The notes beneath the pieces are model-generated. The model ran no database searches and had not been told where the DNA came from. It saw only the letters and a program-made list of their open reading frames with translations. DNA of 64,000 nucleotides from contig CAIIXF020000004.1 of assembly GCA_903813345.2 (NCBI GenBank), positions 6,345,525 through 6,409,524 of the forward strand. Direction: 5' to 3'. The position numbers and the translations under genes are program-made. The DNA comes from Owenia fusiformis. Its lineage: Eukaryota; Annelida; Polychaeta; Sabellida; Oweniidae. The number at the start of each line of letters is the position of its first letter. Within the stretch, counting starts at the first letter, position 1. Shown in pieces: positions 48,501 through 61,280 of this stretch.

Positions 48501-50946
48501 GTAGGTGTCTCGTGACATGAATTGAATGGCAATATGTAAAGGGCTTCACATTGAATCACACTACCCTACCACGTGACCACGTTTAAAAGGGGAACAGGGT
48601 ACAGCTAAGTTGCAAATGGAGGACGTTGGTTTAATTCCATATTTCTGAACGTAAAATACATTTTACATTTATTTCTAGTGTTCTACCAGACACAAAATTG
48701 ATTCATCAAGCAGTTTGTAGAATATTTTTGGCAAAAAAACACTATAGGCAAAGATAGATAATAGCGGGCGCAGTGAAGCAAAACTCGAATGCAATACACG
48801 ATACATTTCAGTAAATCTATCAACGTACAGGTAGCATGTAAGTTTCCCTTCGAAAATGTTACATTGATATGAAACAAAAAAACAGTTAACTGTTATATAA
48901 ACTGCGTGTCATCGTGTTATAGGAGGATACGTTTTCTAGTATGTTATTCAACTGTATTTTTTTGAATTTGAACAAAACATTTTAAATGATCGGTTTTTGA
49001 AGACGGTGTGAAATTAGACCATTCAAGGGGTTAAATAGAAAGATTCTTCACATGTAGTTCAGGCAATTTTAATTATTCTGAGTAGCGGATAGTCATTAAT
49101 ATTGATAGTGGGTAGTAATTTATCATTAACGTGTTAATATTTAATTTCGTTATTTTATTTCGTTTTTATACCCTAGTAACACGTATAATCTGGCGTTCTT
49201 GTTAATTTAATGCCTAAAATACATACGACCTGAAAGCCCGTGTCTAAATCTACAAAATAATGTTTACTTTATTTAGATTAAATAACAATTGATGACACCT
49301 CAAAGCATCAACAGGCGGCCTTTTTAGCATTGCTTTCACTGTTTGCAACGTAAATGTACATGAGGTCGGGACATAGTATGTCTGTATAATCAGCTTACTT
49401 TCTCGCTCCCTGTACTATTGAACAATTTACATTCCTTGTACCCTGTATTGATCAACTTTTGCAACTGTGTACCGTGTACTATGACATATCAAATATTTTA
49501 AAATTTTAAACGATATTATTTACATTCTTTCTTCAACTCTCATATAACTTGGAACATGGACTTCACTGTTGCACCACTGAAGTGTAGCGAATAGCAATAT
49601 TGACTCACTCCGAGCACCAAACGTATTAACCTTTTGACTAAGCAGTTGATATACTCAAAAGCGACATGGTTGAAAGCCCAAAAATTCGCGCATGCGCGAT
49701 CGAGGTAGGGTAGTGTGTGAATACGGTATCGAATAATTCCAGCAATTGAGATTACTAAGCAAGACAGTGGGTGTGATTCTCGTCAAACCGACAATTTAAT
49801 GCACTTATGAATTCCAGTCAAAATATTTGCAATATATTATATTATGGTGTCTGTTTATACACTCATTTCCATATAGGTTTAACAACAGGAACTTTGCACT
49901 GGATATAAAATCAAAGGCTGCTAATGTTTCAATCTTATACTCTTTGTTCCCCAATAACAATAGTTCAGAATTACATGACACAATTGAAAATTTTGAATTG
50001 CCAAACATTTACAAGCTCTAATAAGTAATGCAATAAGGGACTTTATTACCAACACATTTAAATATGAATGGAATAGAGACAGGTCCTATTCATATTTAAA
50101 GAGAGAATCAGATATAGCGAGTAGGCTAAACAAAAAATTGTATCAATTTAAGAATATTTTTGGCTCATTTCATTCCTCCTCATGTCTATTTTACTAAAAA
50201 TCACAAAAGTGCATACTTTATTCCAGGAAAACAAACGATTTTTACAATAATGTATTATTTTTCTATAAGAATGGTTACTATTCTTATTATTTGGATTTTT
50301 CACCCATTTTTGCACTTTGAATCAAAAATAACTTCACCAATTTATAACATATTGTGAATCTTTTGGGAGATATTGTATTTGATATTGTAAGTAATAGATT
50401 GGTAGGTCAATTATACATGTTGCTTGTAATTTTGTCATCCCCTCTAGATCAGATTCTGCCTTTACATGAGTTGTCCATAAAATAGAAGATTAATCCGGTA
50501 GACGCTAGTCGCTATTTGCAATCGCGAATAGAAGCTAAGTAAAGTAGTAAATACATAGTATAGTAACATATACGATAGATATGTCTTCCGGTTTACGTAT
50601 TTAAGTCCACTCACTTGGCAATGTAATCATTGAGAAATTATTGTATATCGAGACCCAGGGAAAATCACCGAATGCACATTTAATGAAATCAGTGTGTATG
50701 GTATTTTTATTTGTTTCAATATGCCAGACACTTTCTATATACTGTCAATATACACTAGGGGATTGTTGCCGAAATGGATTGTTCTACACACTTGGCCCAG
50801 ATAGTACCCAGTACACCATCGCTGGAGCAGAGGGAATGGACAATGATCGTCTACTTTGCTGCCCAGTAAACATGGATGGAAACCAGATGATCTTCAACGC
50901 TGACCCAGAAGTGTGTTGTTGCGAAGTAGAAGACTTAGGATTGTAA
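42541..50946 (+). CDS. CBM14-c: secreted cysteine-rich protein, recent paralogue of CBM14-b
   Basis: Coding exons 42541-42808, 47487-47702, 47916-48158 and 50759-50946 (TAA), all phase 1, give 304 residues. The first three exons have exactly the same lengths as in CBM14-b; the last is 3 nt longer. The signal peptide is MLPLVLLFAAALASG. CBM14-1, CC module, CBM14-2 and CC module follow as in b (CCTFVVC, LESCCCEYE, CCTYLQC, CMPPSVWNDDNKTCD, EVCCCEVEDLGL). Protein identity to b is clearly high, indicating recent tandem duplication, but the introns are unlike: intron 2 is 4.7 kb here and 0.2 kb in b because of transposon insertions. Exon 47487 begins only 18 nt after a transposon end. The reading frame is intact. 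Function is inferred as for b. Confidence 0.9.
44202..45174 (-). mobile_element. Tc1-like transposon relic, 973 bp
   Basis: The ends are CAGTGTGTCTCAAAAAAATG and the inverse, TTTTTTTGAGACACACTG, flanked by TA. Inverted repeats extend about 165 bp (TTACAAAAAGTTCAATATCT against AGATATTGAACTTTTTGTAA). On the minus strand, around 44700-44900, LVELFGNQKIALNYPMDWLQ and SSHFTPLIF resemble the FGN..I......W..RSPDLTPLDFFLWG stretch of Tc1/mariner-like transposases, with key residues lost. It lies in CBM14-c intron 2. Confidence 0.75.
45446..45838. repeat. Two overlapping foldback repeats
   Basis: GGTTATGTACTGGGAGGTTT pairs with AACCGACCGTACATAACT (about 45448-45585). CTATACCAAGTAGAGTTTT pairs with AAAACTCTACTTGGCATAG (about 45588-45832). 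It is related to 24859-24925. Non-coding. Confidence 0.6.
45872..47468. mobile_element. 1597 bp transposon with TTATA target duplication
   Basis: The left end is CAGGGTTCGTACACCTTTTT and the right end is CCAGGTGTGTACGAACCCTG. The perfect outer repeat is CAGGGTTCGTACAC, and TTATA is duplicated on both sides (45867-45871 and 47469-47473). Subterminal AATTCCCTGACATTTCC motifs repeat several times near both ends. No transposase recognised; the superfamily is not assigned. Its right end is 18 nt before the CBM14-c exon at 47487. Confidence 0.8.
48342..48410. repeat. 23 bp x3 tandem repeat
   Basis: Three exact copies, each CTCGTACAATAGTTGAAACA plus ACA, in CBM14-c intron 4. Confidence 0.9.
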
Positions 50947-52473
50947 TCGTATTGTGATGTATTGTTCACTGATTTAAATATACTTTCTAATGCGATACAA
51001 TTGTGTTTGTTAATATCGTAAAGGTGTTTTGTTCAATGTAGAATGTTATCCTCTAGCCCACACGAGTGCATTACTTTACTTATTAATTAAGTATATTTTG
51101 TATCGACTTTATCCTTACCTAGTTATTTGGTTTTTACCACACTTTTACTATGATAAGTATGTAAATACAATTTATTTAATTTTTGTTCACATCATACATG
51201 TAATTGCAACTATTATTTAATCATAATTATTAATCAAACATATCGTAAACTGCGAGTATGAACCTTAGAATGTATACGTTTACGTTTGCGGTTCACGTCA
51301 ACATAACCGCCTTGCTTAACCTCTCCAGCGTCAGATGCCCTAAACTTCTAGATTATCTATTCGATGAAGAGAGAAATATTTTAATTGCATTTTCTTTTAA
51401 TAATGCAAACTAATCATAGAAAATAGAATTAAAAGGTATAATTTGTTACTCCGTAAGTGAAACGGACTTGTTTGATCGTAGCTTCGTGTCCTGTAAACAA
51501 ATGATAACTAGATGCAATTTCATTGTTCGTCGAACCATTGTCTGGAATGTTGGATGCTTTCCGTATGGCCTTGGGCACTCTTCAAGAAATCAAAAACAAT
51601 TCCTTTAAAGATATCTTTGAATATAAAAAATATATTAAATGCTTTGGAAAGTATTTGCAAAAATATTCTATATAAGGAAAAGAGTTTTATTTAAAAATCA
51701 AAATCAATAATGGTGTTGAACTGAACTGCACTAATTTTATTATATATGTGTATTGTTAGAAATGTAACTTATGTAAAATGTGTCTCATAAACCCAGGAAG
51801 GGCTGGCTATCTTAGATAGGTGACACTTAAATAAATGAATGAATAAATGAATAAATAAATAAACAAATAAATAAATAAATAAATACCTCCTTCTAACTGT
51901 TTTATGAGTTAATCGGTCCTTTGGATTTGGCATGTTTTGTGTTGCGTGAGGTAAAAATATCTAAATTAATTTGGATCATTTTAGAACTCACGTAGTCTTT
52001 AGCGTGTATTAAAACATGCCCTTTTACAACATAAAACACGTGTGGGTCTCATGTATATTCCAGTGCACTATTTGTGTTCACGTTAAACGACTGCGTGTCA
52101 TTTTATGACAGACACAATCGTATGGTTCTTACCCTAATTTGATACATTTTTCGTGATAGTTTTTTCCATTGATTGTTGACTTCCAAAAGCATTCCCGCGA
52201 CCTTGGGCATTTTATCAATGAACTTCGAAGTAAAACCCTGATGTAGAAACCTTTTCTCGATAAAATGCCGAGTGCACGACTTAAACTCATGGTCATAGTT
52301 CTGGGAGTTAGATAAAACAGTGCTAAAATTAAACTGTGAATTAGAATCAAGACGGTGTTACAGATAACATTGAAATAATTCTATCAAAGTCTCAGATCTA
52401 AGATCTTCATCATATCAAATAATTATTAAGCGGGTCATCTTGGATATTTAGAGGCAAAAGCGCAAAGGATATA
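50947..52473. other. Intergenic, CBM14-c to AMT2
   Basis: Holds a probable LINE 3' end with an AAAT tail (about 51500-51886). No host exon seen. Confidence 0.5.
51500..51886 (+). mobile_element. Probable LINE 3' end with (AAAT)n tail
   Basis: GGGCTGGCTATCTTAGATAG, then GTGACACTTAAATAAATGAA, runs into AAAT/GAAT tetranucleotides (51831-51886). A conserved 3' end followed by a short tetranucleotide repeat is typical of non-LTR retrotransposons. No reverse transcriptase is preserved. Confidence 0.5.
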
Positions 52474-52651
52474 ATGGCACCGAGTATTGAATCATCGTTA
52501 CCAGTTCCGAGACCTATTTCGTCGATGACACCCTGTATAGAAAAGACGGAACAACAGATGTCAGGCGTTGCTGAAATCAAACACAATATTGATATACTTA
52601 ACGAAAATGCAGACGTGTTCTTCATGGTTACAATGTCAATCATCATATACC
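52474..52651 (+). CDS. AMT: AMT2 candidate first exon 1a
   Basis: ATG at 52474, 59 codons plus one base, donor C|GTAAGT. It ends NADVFFMVTMSIIIY, the first half of AMT TM1. Joined to the exon at 63431 the split codon becomes Leu (C+TT), where the other first exons give Phe. Its N-terminal extension is the longest of the four (about 45 residues, with prolines and a cysteine). It could also be a relic of a separate duplicate, but no exon 2 lies between it and 55823. Confidence 0.75.
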
Positions 52652-55600
52652 GTAAGTGCTATTTGGATTGATTCAAATATAAAAAGTTGGGCAAGGGGTA
52701 ACTCTCCCATCGAACCAAGGGCCTGCTTCTGCATGGCGTAATTGCTGATTGGTCGATCATGTTAGGAAAAAAGGGGAAATGCAAAATACACAAAATGTCA
52801 AAACGTGCTACAGGTTACAAAATATTAGTCTTGGCATAATTTAGCAATAATACAAAATATTACATTCTTTTGCGGCGAATATATATATGATATAATAAGA
52901 TATAATCTTTCAGTATAATTCTCGCAGTCCAGGCGTTCTTACCTTACTTAAGAAATAAGAGGGGGAGAAACCCCAGGGTTCAAAGATGACATACGCTTAC
53001 AATGTAAATCTGTATTGAGATGACATCGTCACTGATTGGTTTAGCGAGTCGATCGTTGATTGGTTTAAAACTAGGTCAATTTGAAAACTTTGAAAACCAA
53101 GATGGAGGGTAAACGAATATACGTACTTCCGGGAAAGGAGGTGCGCGAAGGAGGAAATCGTATGACATCAATTGAATCATGGGGTTTTCCCTCCTCTTTT
53201 AAGAAATATACAAAACCGGACGGTGTATTAGAACGTTTAATACGCCTATCTCAAATGCGTTCGTCATTGCTTTCATATGACATGTGTTTCTTGACTGAGT
53301 GTACATTATCTAAAATTACCGAGTTTTTCATCAATATTTTATGTTCGTGAATCGTTATCCCGGACTTTTCTTGGGCAGTTCATCTTGGATCTTAATATCC
53401 GTTCGTATATGGTATGACTCCCCCATCGTTTTGCCGTTTTACTACTTGCCACAATCAACCTCACTGCCAGCATACCAAACCAGGCCCATTTCCCATCAAA
53501 CTACACCCAACTACTATAAGGTGGATATCCTTCAAAAATCAAGTTGGCATGGTTACCAAAGCCTAATAGTTACCATGGCAACCGTGGAAATTGGGTAAAA
53601 AATGAGAGCAAAAAGCACCCAAACCCACCATAATGGCACTAATTTATAAAACATTTCTAGACATACAAATTTTCTTAAACTTTGATATCATCTAGGACAC
53701 AAAAATGTCAAACATTGGGGGTAGGTTTACCACTTCGATTTTTCTAGGCTTGGTCAAAGCAAAACTATGAAAAAAGCACTCATTTTCACCTTTGAATTAC
53801 CTTTTATCGCCCAAATGGCTAAATCTTTCAAGGTCAAGGGTCGCCATACTGAAAGTAAAAGTACGGAGATAAATCTGCTCTTCAGACAATGTTTCATAGG
53901 TTTTCTTTACCACGGAAGAAAGATCTTTTCCATGAGATAATATACGTGAAAGAGGAACTTTGTCTTTAAATGTCATCAAAACTGCCAAGTGAAAATGCCT
54001 TTTCGCACTATTTTTGGTGTAATACATGTACTACCTATTACAATAAAAGTTGCGGGCAACTCACCAGTGCATAAACTACCAGGTTATATTTGAGACATGT
54101 CAATGTAATATTTGTTCATTTTTTATCATTTATTTAGACGCGCACTTTTAAAAGAGTGGCCCGCGTTCATACATTGAATGAAAGAAACATCGAATTACAC
54201 GTGCATTCATTGAATCATTAAAACCTATAATTCAGTAAGGTGTTATTTCAAATGCACTTGAAGATTTAATTTTGATTAAATACCTGCTGGTTTATAAGAT
54301 TTAAGTGAGATAATTTCAATATTAATTTCATTGCCATCACCACCCTTATTGAGGATTTTAATATCCGGCGAAATGGTGAACTGGAAATGTACACAAACAA
54401 CATCATAGAATGCTGAGGTAATCACAAAATCAAGCAACAGTTGCCTCAAATCGTCTTTGGTTTTGCGAAGACTTAAATCGAGAGAATATATTCATCTCGT
54501 GGCAACTCTATAATCGTTGTAATTTACTGAATTTTCAGAAAGTATCCTTTTTATAAATTCCTCGTTTTTCTTTTATTTTTCAAGGAAATGTCAAAATGCA
54601 TAAACTTATTTTTTCCAATCGATCTTAGCCCTATTCTACCTTCGACGTGTATATATATTAACACACGCTGATATACATATTTCGAACAGCGAAATTTCTT
54701 ATGATAATCCATTGACAGTCTTGTAGATGAGGGGGGGGTGGTTGGCTAGCCCTTTCGTGCTATGAAATCCGGGTTACCTGAAATAGGATTAAATGGCAAG
54801 AAATAGGCTGTTTACAATACACCCTCTATATGTACGCTTAGAAGCTTGACGTTCCTATTGGCAAGCACTCCAAATGCTATTTATGTTTAAATCAAAATTC
54901 TACTTCCAGACATTCCACATATTCATACTTTTTGAAAAGGCTTTAAAATGCGATCACACATAGAGCCTCTGTTCGATTAATAATTTTAAGGGGCTGTTCA
55001 GTTCCTTGTTGCTAAAATAGTTTTACAAACACGATGTATTTTACCCTATGCTGACCACTGATATCGGTTAATGACCAATTTGAAATTGTTCAAACTTTGT
55101 ATAAATAAAGCTGCTTAGTTAATTTGGAAACATAAAACGATGGTACACAAAACCCCATGAGAACTTTAAATAGTCTTTATAGGGCTCCCTTAGAGGGGCA
55201 ATAGGGCTATTTTAGTCAATATGTCAGGTTTAGCGAATTGAAGGCTGTCAAATGTTTTTTATTCATCATCAGTCCTGACGCTTATTTGATAATTCAAACT
55301 AACAATTACCAAAATTATAAACATGCTATAACATGTCTGAAGTTCATGTGAGTAAGTAATGCCTGGGTCATATTAAGTAATGCCTTGGTCACATTTGCTC
55401 CGATTTTCACTACGGCGCCCGTCATATAATTTGATTATACGAATAATTGACAGATTGGACGCACTGCCTGCTTTGCCTTTAAAGACTTGTTAAACAGGAC
55501 AGTGCTCCAAATTTTCAATTGAAAATATTCATTTGCAAAATTTGTTTGGGTCTTAATACCTTAAATTCATATTTGGTCAAACCGAAAGCGGTCGAGTTAC

Positions 55601-55822
55601 CTTGTCGCATATCCCTTCGGGAGCCCCCTTACTAATATAAGGACCTAATAGCCTTGAACAAAAACATCGAATTTCAGTACATAAACTACATCATAGCGGG
55701 CGGATAATCGCTATTGGTACACAGCTACCTCAGTCCATCGAACTTGATTTTTCCTTGGATATCTACTCGAGAAATTCTTCAGCATTACATCTAGTAGAGT
55801 TTATAGACGTTTGGATTCGAAT

Positions 55823-55946
55823 ATGGCAACGAATGCAACTATGGCAGATTTGGCGAAACTTATCTCTAAACTTGAAACAAAAACAACGTATATTAGCCAG
55901 AATAACGACGTTTTCTTCCTTGTCACGATGAGCATTATCATTTACT
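55823..55946 (+). CDS. AMT: AMT2 candidate first exon 1b
   Basis: ATG at 55823, 41 codons plus one base, donor T|GTAAGT. It reads MATNATMADLAKLISKLETK, then NNDVFFLVTMSIIIY. The extracellular N-terminus has an NAT glycosylation motif. The phase matches exon 2 at 63431 (T+TT = Phe). Confidence 0.78.
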
Positions 55947-57243
55947 GTAAGTATCAATATAATGTTTTTTTATATATATTCCTGATTATCCCTAGATCAC
56001 ATATTTGATCCACGGCAACAATACAGCGGTTTCAGAGAAATATGCAGCATGAAACATAGGGATAAGCATTACGATGTAGATTTTCACTATGTGAAGCTAC
56101 GGCCGCCGTACGCCCATCGAGGAACAAATATGACCGATGTGTTTGCAGGCAGGAGAGATTGTATGTAACAGGGCCCATCATATTTCCCTGACACAGCCAA
56201 GGATAAGCGACATTACAGTTTTTTCTAAAATGAGGTATCATAATACCATGAAATACCATTCGGTCAAAAATCCATCTTGATACGCACGCCCTTTTGCCTT
56301 GAAGTTATAAAAGCAGCAGATGATAAATATATGTTTTGATTGAAACTACGCCGGTTATACATAATTACCATAGCGTGACCAATACATGACAATAACAGAC
56401 GTGGGCATTTCTGATGGGTTTTCTAGCCCGAGGCGTGCATGCACTGATTACTCTTGAGGGAAGCGTAAAGGGCTTCATTCGTGCAAAACATTGACTGGTT
56501 TAACACTCTTGTAGCCTCCCCCTCCAAAAATCTGACTTCTGATTACCAAATATTTTGAAGGGGTGTAGATTAAAATGCCCATTCATACCTAATGTATCTT
56601 AATCTAGTAGAAATTAATGACCGTATGAAAATGTGTATCGGTGTCCTCAGTCCAAGGATATTTCAAATATTTTTACCGGTAGCAGCAAATGTTGTATTAT
56701 AAAACGATAGTACAGGACACTTAAAAAATCTTTCAACACAAGTTGAACTTATAAGTACTTTACAAACATCACATGCTTGATGGATAAAAACACTGTAGTC
56801 CTTCATGAATCGGATATAAATGTTAAAACGTCGGCTAGCATTACGAGTTGCGTCTGTAAATTTGAAAGGCTTGTTGTCATTTTATTGACGAGGACTAAAT
56901 TGTATTGTTTCATATTACCTTATTGACTGAAAAAAATCGAATTTGAATTCAGGTCAATCTGTCATCTTTAAGAATAACGACAAACTCCTTATTTGATGTT
57001 GCAGCACACAACACGTGATTTTCAGATATTTTGACATTACTGAATTCGCCTCAGGTTTTGAAGGGAGACACGTGGGCTACCTACATGTAGACCCGTCCAT
57101 GATGTATTGACAAACTATAAATAACCAGCAAAGCGAAACGTAGACATTTATAAACATCAAATTTGATATAATTACAAGACATACACCACGCGGTGACTCA
57201 ATCAGTTAAAGTGCAGCTATAACATATATTGGATTAATACAAA

Positions 57244-57376
57244 ATGGCATCGAATGACACGAATGTTACCATGGCGGATCTGGAAACAATGCTCAAAGAT
57301 CTAGATAAACGGACAAGTTACATGAACGAAAATAATAACGTTTTCTTCCTCGCTACTATGAGCATTATCATATACT
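57244..57376 (+). CDS. AMT: AMT2 candidate first exon 1c
   Basis: ATG at 57244, 44 codons plus one base, donor T|GTAAGT. It reads MASNDTNVTMADLETMLKDL, then NNNVFFLATMSIIIY. Similar to 1b (M-A-x-N, TMADL, SIIIY). The core aspartate of DVFF is Asn here. NDT and NVT motifs are present. Confidence 0.78.
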
Positions 57377-59239
57377 GTAAGTATTTCGAATCAGATTTTC
57401 TGCAGGGTTTTGTGTTACTTCAGTTTTCAAATGTCGCCCTTTGTACTCTCTTTATGCCAAATACCAACAATAAGTGCACTGGTATACAATATAATTACGA
57501 TCATTACGGGGTTTGATGTAATGGTATTTAATGAAATTTGTATATTAGTAATACTGTACATGATTTGTGTATTTAATGCTTTATCGATGCTCCTGTGTAA
57601 CAGTATCTAAATCTGCGTAAACTCATACCTTTCGCCACCAAATAAGAACCAAATCTGAATATTTTCATATATCTCACCCGGGGTATCTCGTTCTCACCGT
57701 GGTAAAAGCTAGAACAAGAGGAGTCGATGACAAGTTAAACCAGAAGCAACTTTGACTTTGAGCGAATGTTTCCACATATCCAAATGCCATACCATAACAA
57801 TTCATAATACCTGATTATATTATAAGTTCATTAATTCCAGTAAGTTAAATATACTATGGACCATTCCGTCTGCACGTGTTAAGTGAATGTACATTCAATG
57901 TGAACTGCGTGCGAATCACGCTTTACTTAAAAAATTATGTTTACGCAAGAGCCTCTTTATTATGTGTATTGATAACTGTTTAACCATACGCTTTTACCCG
58001 AAACTATACTTAGACTGTGAGGAAATTCACGGGACACATGCAGAGCTATTTAAATTAAAGCTATTAAAGCTAGAATCAACAGTTATACTGCTAGCAAAAT
58101 TCATCTTTGTGCGCTCAGTCATCACTGTGGCCGACGGGAAGATAGGGAGTATCACGATCCATGCAAATTAATGATTACTAAAGCAATGTACGTGTCATAT
58201 ACCATATAAAAATAAGATCTTGAATTAAACTAGATCTATGACATGAGTACGTATTTATGGTGCATGGTGAAGCTATTTTCGACTTGAAAATAATATTTAG
58301 AAGTGTGCAAAGCTGGTATATTATGATTAGTCATGGACCTATAGAATAGCCAATGATTGATTGAATGCTGAAATGTAAACATTAATTACATAAATTGCAT
58401 GGCCATGGGATTGCAATCATATGTCTAAGTCTAAGATTGGCATAGTTCCCGCCCTCCGGTAAACCTTTGGAATCATGAAAGGGTATTATATACTTAAATT
58501 TAACTTTATTATCAGTATTGCATTTTAATTTCAATTTTAAAAAACAGAAAATTGGATACAAATCTTACAAAAAGCCTAACAAATTGATAAAACTGATTTC
58601 TAAAATACATGTACTGTATGCTCACAATTTGATGCGCTTAGTGACCATGATAGTTTACCACTCACTGTATAGTATAAATATCAGAATATGTGTAGAAAGG
58701 CGTAAAATTGCATGTCTAAGGTCACTTGTTAAACATCTACTTAAACCACTAGGTTGATTGCATTTCTATACATCAAACAAACACCCATCTTGCCGGCATT
58801 TATCAAAATGATAAGGTTTGAAACACTTGTGAGCTAGACTGTATAGATCAGTTTATGGGGCCCTGAACCGGACCCAATATAGGCACCTGGGTTAGATGGA
58901 GTGGTTGAAAGTACTGTATAAAGCGCATTCTTTTATTTATCATGTTTTATTCGATACAATATTATGTATTAAAAGGAAATTTCCTAAAGGCAACTTTGTT
59001 TAACTTCATTAGCCGCAGGGTGACTTAAGCGTTATGTTTGATATCGTTTATATTTCAATGTTGGCCTCTAAAATGTCCTCCTCCAAGCGCAGGACTCCAA
59101 ATCAAGAAATCAAAGAGGTACGGATTCTGTATATTATCTGTTTTGGAGAATGCTGAAATGTTTACTTCAAGGTTGATATAGAGAAACATGATTGCAAGTG
59201 TTATCCCCAAAATCGGTGTGATAAACATTTCATCGACTA

Positions 59240-59310
59240 CCCTTTGCATTTGTTTGACTTCACTTCTTAAAAGAGAGCTTTAACTTGACTCTGCACGCAG
59301 GGTATTCATC
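59240..59310. repeat. ~70 bp repeat, first copy (see 61774)
   Basis: TACCCTTTGCA...GACTTCACTTCTTAAAAGAG...GACTCTGCACGCAGGGTA. The outer ends are inverted (TACCCT and AGGGTA). A second copy is at 61774-61848, so two copies flank exon 1d. Confidence 0.6.
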
Positions 59311-59749
59311 GACTTAAAATGATGAAGAACTTTAACTGGGACAATTTTCGAAACGACCATATATTTGAAAAGAGGTGTGTCCGCTAGATCCACACCAGGT
59401 CAGCCAACGATTTGTCTTTAAGTTCAAGTCAAACTATATTTTGCCGTTTTCTATTTGCCGCCCGTCAACAAGGGATTAATTCGCAAACACATACTATTTG
59501 AACACTGAAAGTAATTTTGGAACAATCGAGGAAATAGCATTGCTTACTTTAACTTGAAAATGTCGTGTAAAAAGCAAATATAATTTTTTAGTTTCATTCT
59601 GTATATTTTGCTCACGTTAACTCATAAGCACATTATCTCATAGTTGTCAGTAACACTACTCGAAACATTAACATAAATAATTGGTCTTTCGAGTTTTGGT
59701 TTTAATATAACCTGTGATCTATTCCGAGTTTTGCGTAACTTAGGTTTAC

Positions 59750-59893
59750 AAAGGTCCATGGGCAGTTTGGCAAGTGATATTAGACAGACATATCTTTCAC
59801 CATGCATGAGTACTTTCTTGGCATAAATACAGTGGTACTCATGGTGAAAGATATGACCGTCTAAAATCACTTGCCAAACTGCACATGGACCTT
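59750..59893. repeat. 144 bp hairpin between AMT2 exons 1c and 1d
   Basis: AAAGGTCCATGGGCAGTTTG, then GCAAGTGATATTAGACAGAC, pairs with GTCTAAAATCACTTGCCAAA, then CTGCACATGGACCTTT. ATATCTTTCACCATG pairs with CATGGTGAAAGATAT. The arms are about 60 bp with few mismatches. Confidence 0.7.
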
Positions 59894-61280
59894 TCGCCCT
59901 TATGTTATCTACAAGGCAAATACCAAATGAGGGTACTGCTAAACTAGTTTCCATAACAACGAGGGTTAATAATAACCCTTCAATGCAAAAAGTGAATAGC
60001 GTTCCCTCAACGACTCTATTACACGTGGGATTATATAAATATGTACACTGCACACTGCGTCCATTGAGTCATTTAACAAGGAAAGCAAACATTAAAGCAA
60101 CCACTCAGAGCAAACTTTTCCATCCTATTTATTATCAATTATATAACCTCGTTGACACGACCCCCAGGTGAAAGTCAAGGAAATCCCTTGCATGAATTTT
60201 TTTTGCGATCCCAAGGAATAAATGTCCGTCACAGTTTAGTCGTAGACCAATGGCACTGATTGAATAAAACATCGTTTGATTTGTATAAACCATGTTTAGA
60301 AGCATAGGGAGTATCTTAGTCTCATATTCAAACGATACTCGTCTCAATGTCCACCTTGGACAACCCTAACCCTCTTGTCCCTGACTTTTTCAGATTTCAA
60401 GTGAACCGAAAAGTAAAGCAATAAACATGCACGGCGATTAATTGACTCTTGTCAACAAGAGTTTCGAATTTAAGCTAATGCATTTATAAAATATGTTTAT
60501 TTCATCAAAATATCGGGGCCTAAGTTCATGGTCGGAGATACTACGCTATTACGTCATTTACGCGTATGCATCGAGGCCATGTTGATACACCCGTATTCGT
60601 ATGGTCTCAAAAGACGCAGAGCATTGAACCAAGCAACAATCGACACGCCTTGGGTGTTTTCACAACTATCAAAACATCTCTATAAACTATTAATAACTGC
60701 AAAATCAGGGATTACAATCCCCCGATAAATAGTTCACGCTTATTGGAAAATGTTATTGTTTTAAACATTATCCTTTTTGAAATATCTCTTCATAAAACTG
60801 ATGATTTTTTATAAGTTTGTTCCATCCATTCCCGATGGTTTTCTGTTAAATGGATAATAAAATATGAACCAAAAAGGTGCGAAATTTGCGTTGTTATGGA
60901 CTCGAGATTAATGCAAGGGATCGGGGGGTTGGTGTTTGCATTTGGGTATGAATAGTGGTGTTCGAGGCCCCTTTGTCAAATGAGCTCAGAGCATCGAGTT
61001 TCACAGAGCTTTGGACGATATATATCTTCACGATATCAGAGAAATTAGAAAATAGTTATAAAAAAAGCATTGTTGAATAGTAGCTTAATCTAATCAGTGA
61101 ATGAGACCAAGAATAGAAAGGAGAAGTATTTTGACAACCTTTTGAACATTTCTTAAATAAAAATAGATAGAAAAAAGTTATTGAAATACGCAAAGTAAAA
61201 GTATAGATTTGATAAAAAGTGTTCACAGCGGAGAGGCTAACGTATCCTCCGGACGTAGCTGAATAGACGACACTTTAAAA

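Noticed and set aside
49805-50170. Frames reading FNNRNFALDIKSKAANV and KYEWNRDRSYSYLKRESD
   Set aside because: Possibly an old LINE remnant, but no diagnostic motif; too weak to annotate.
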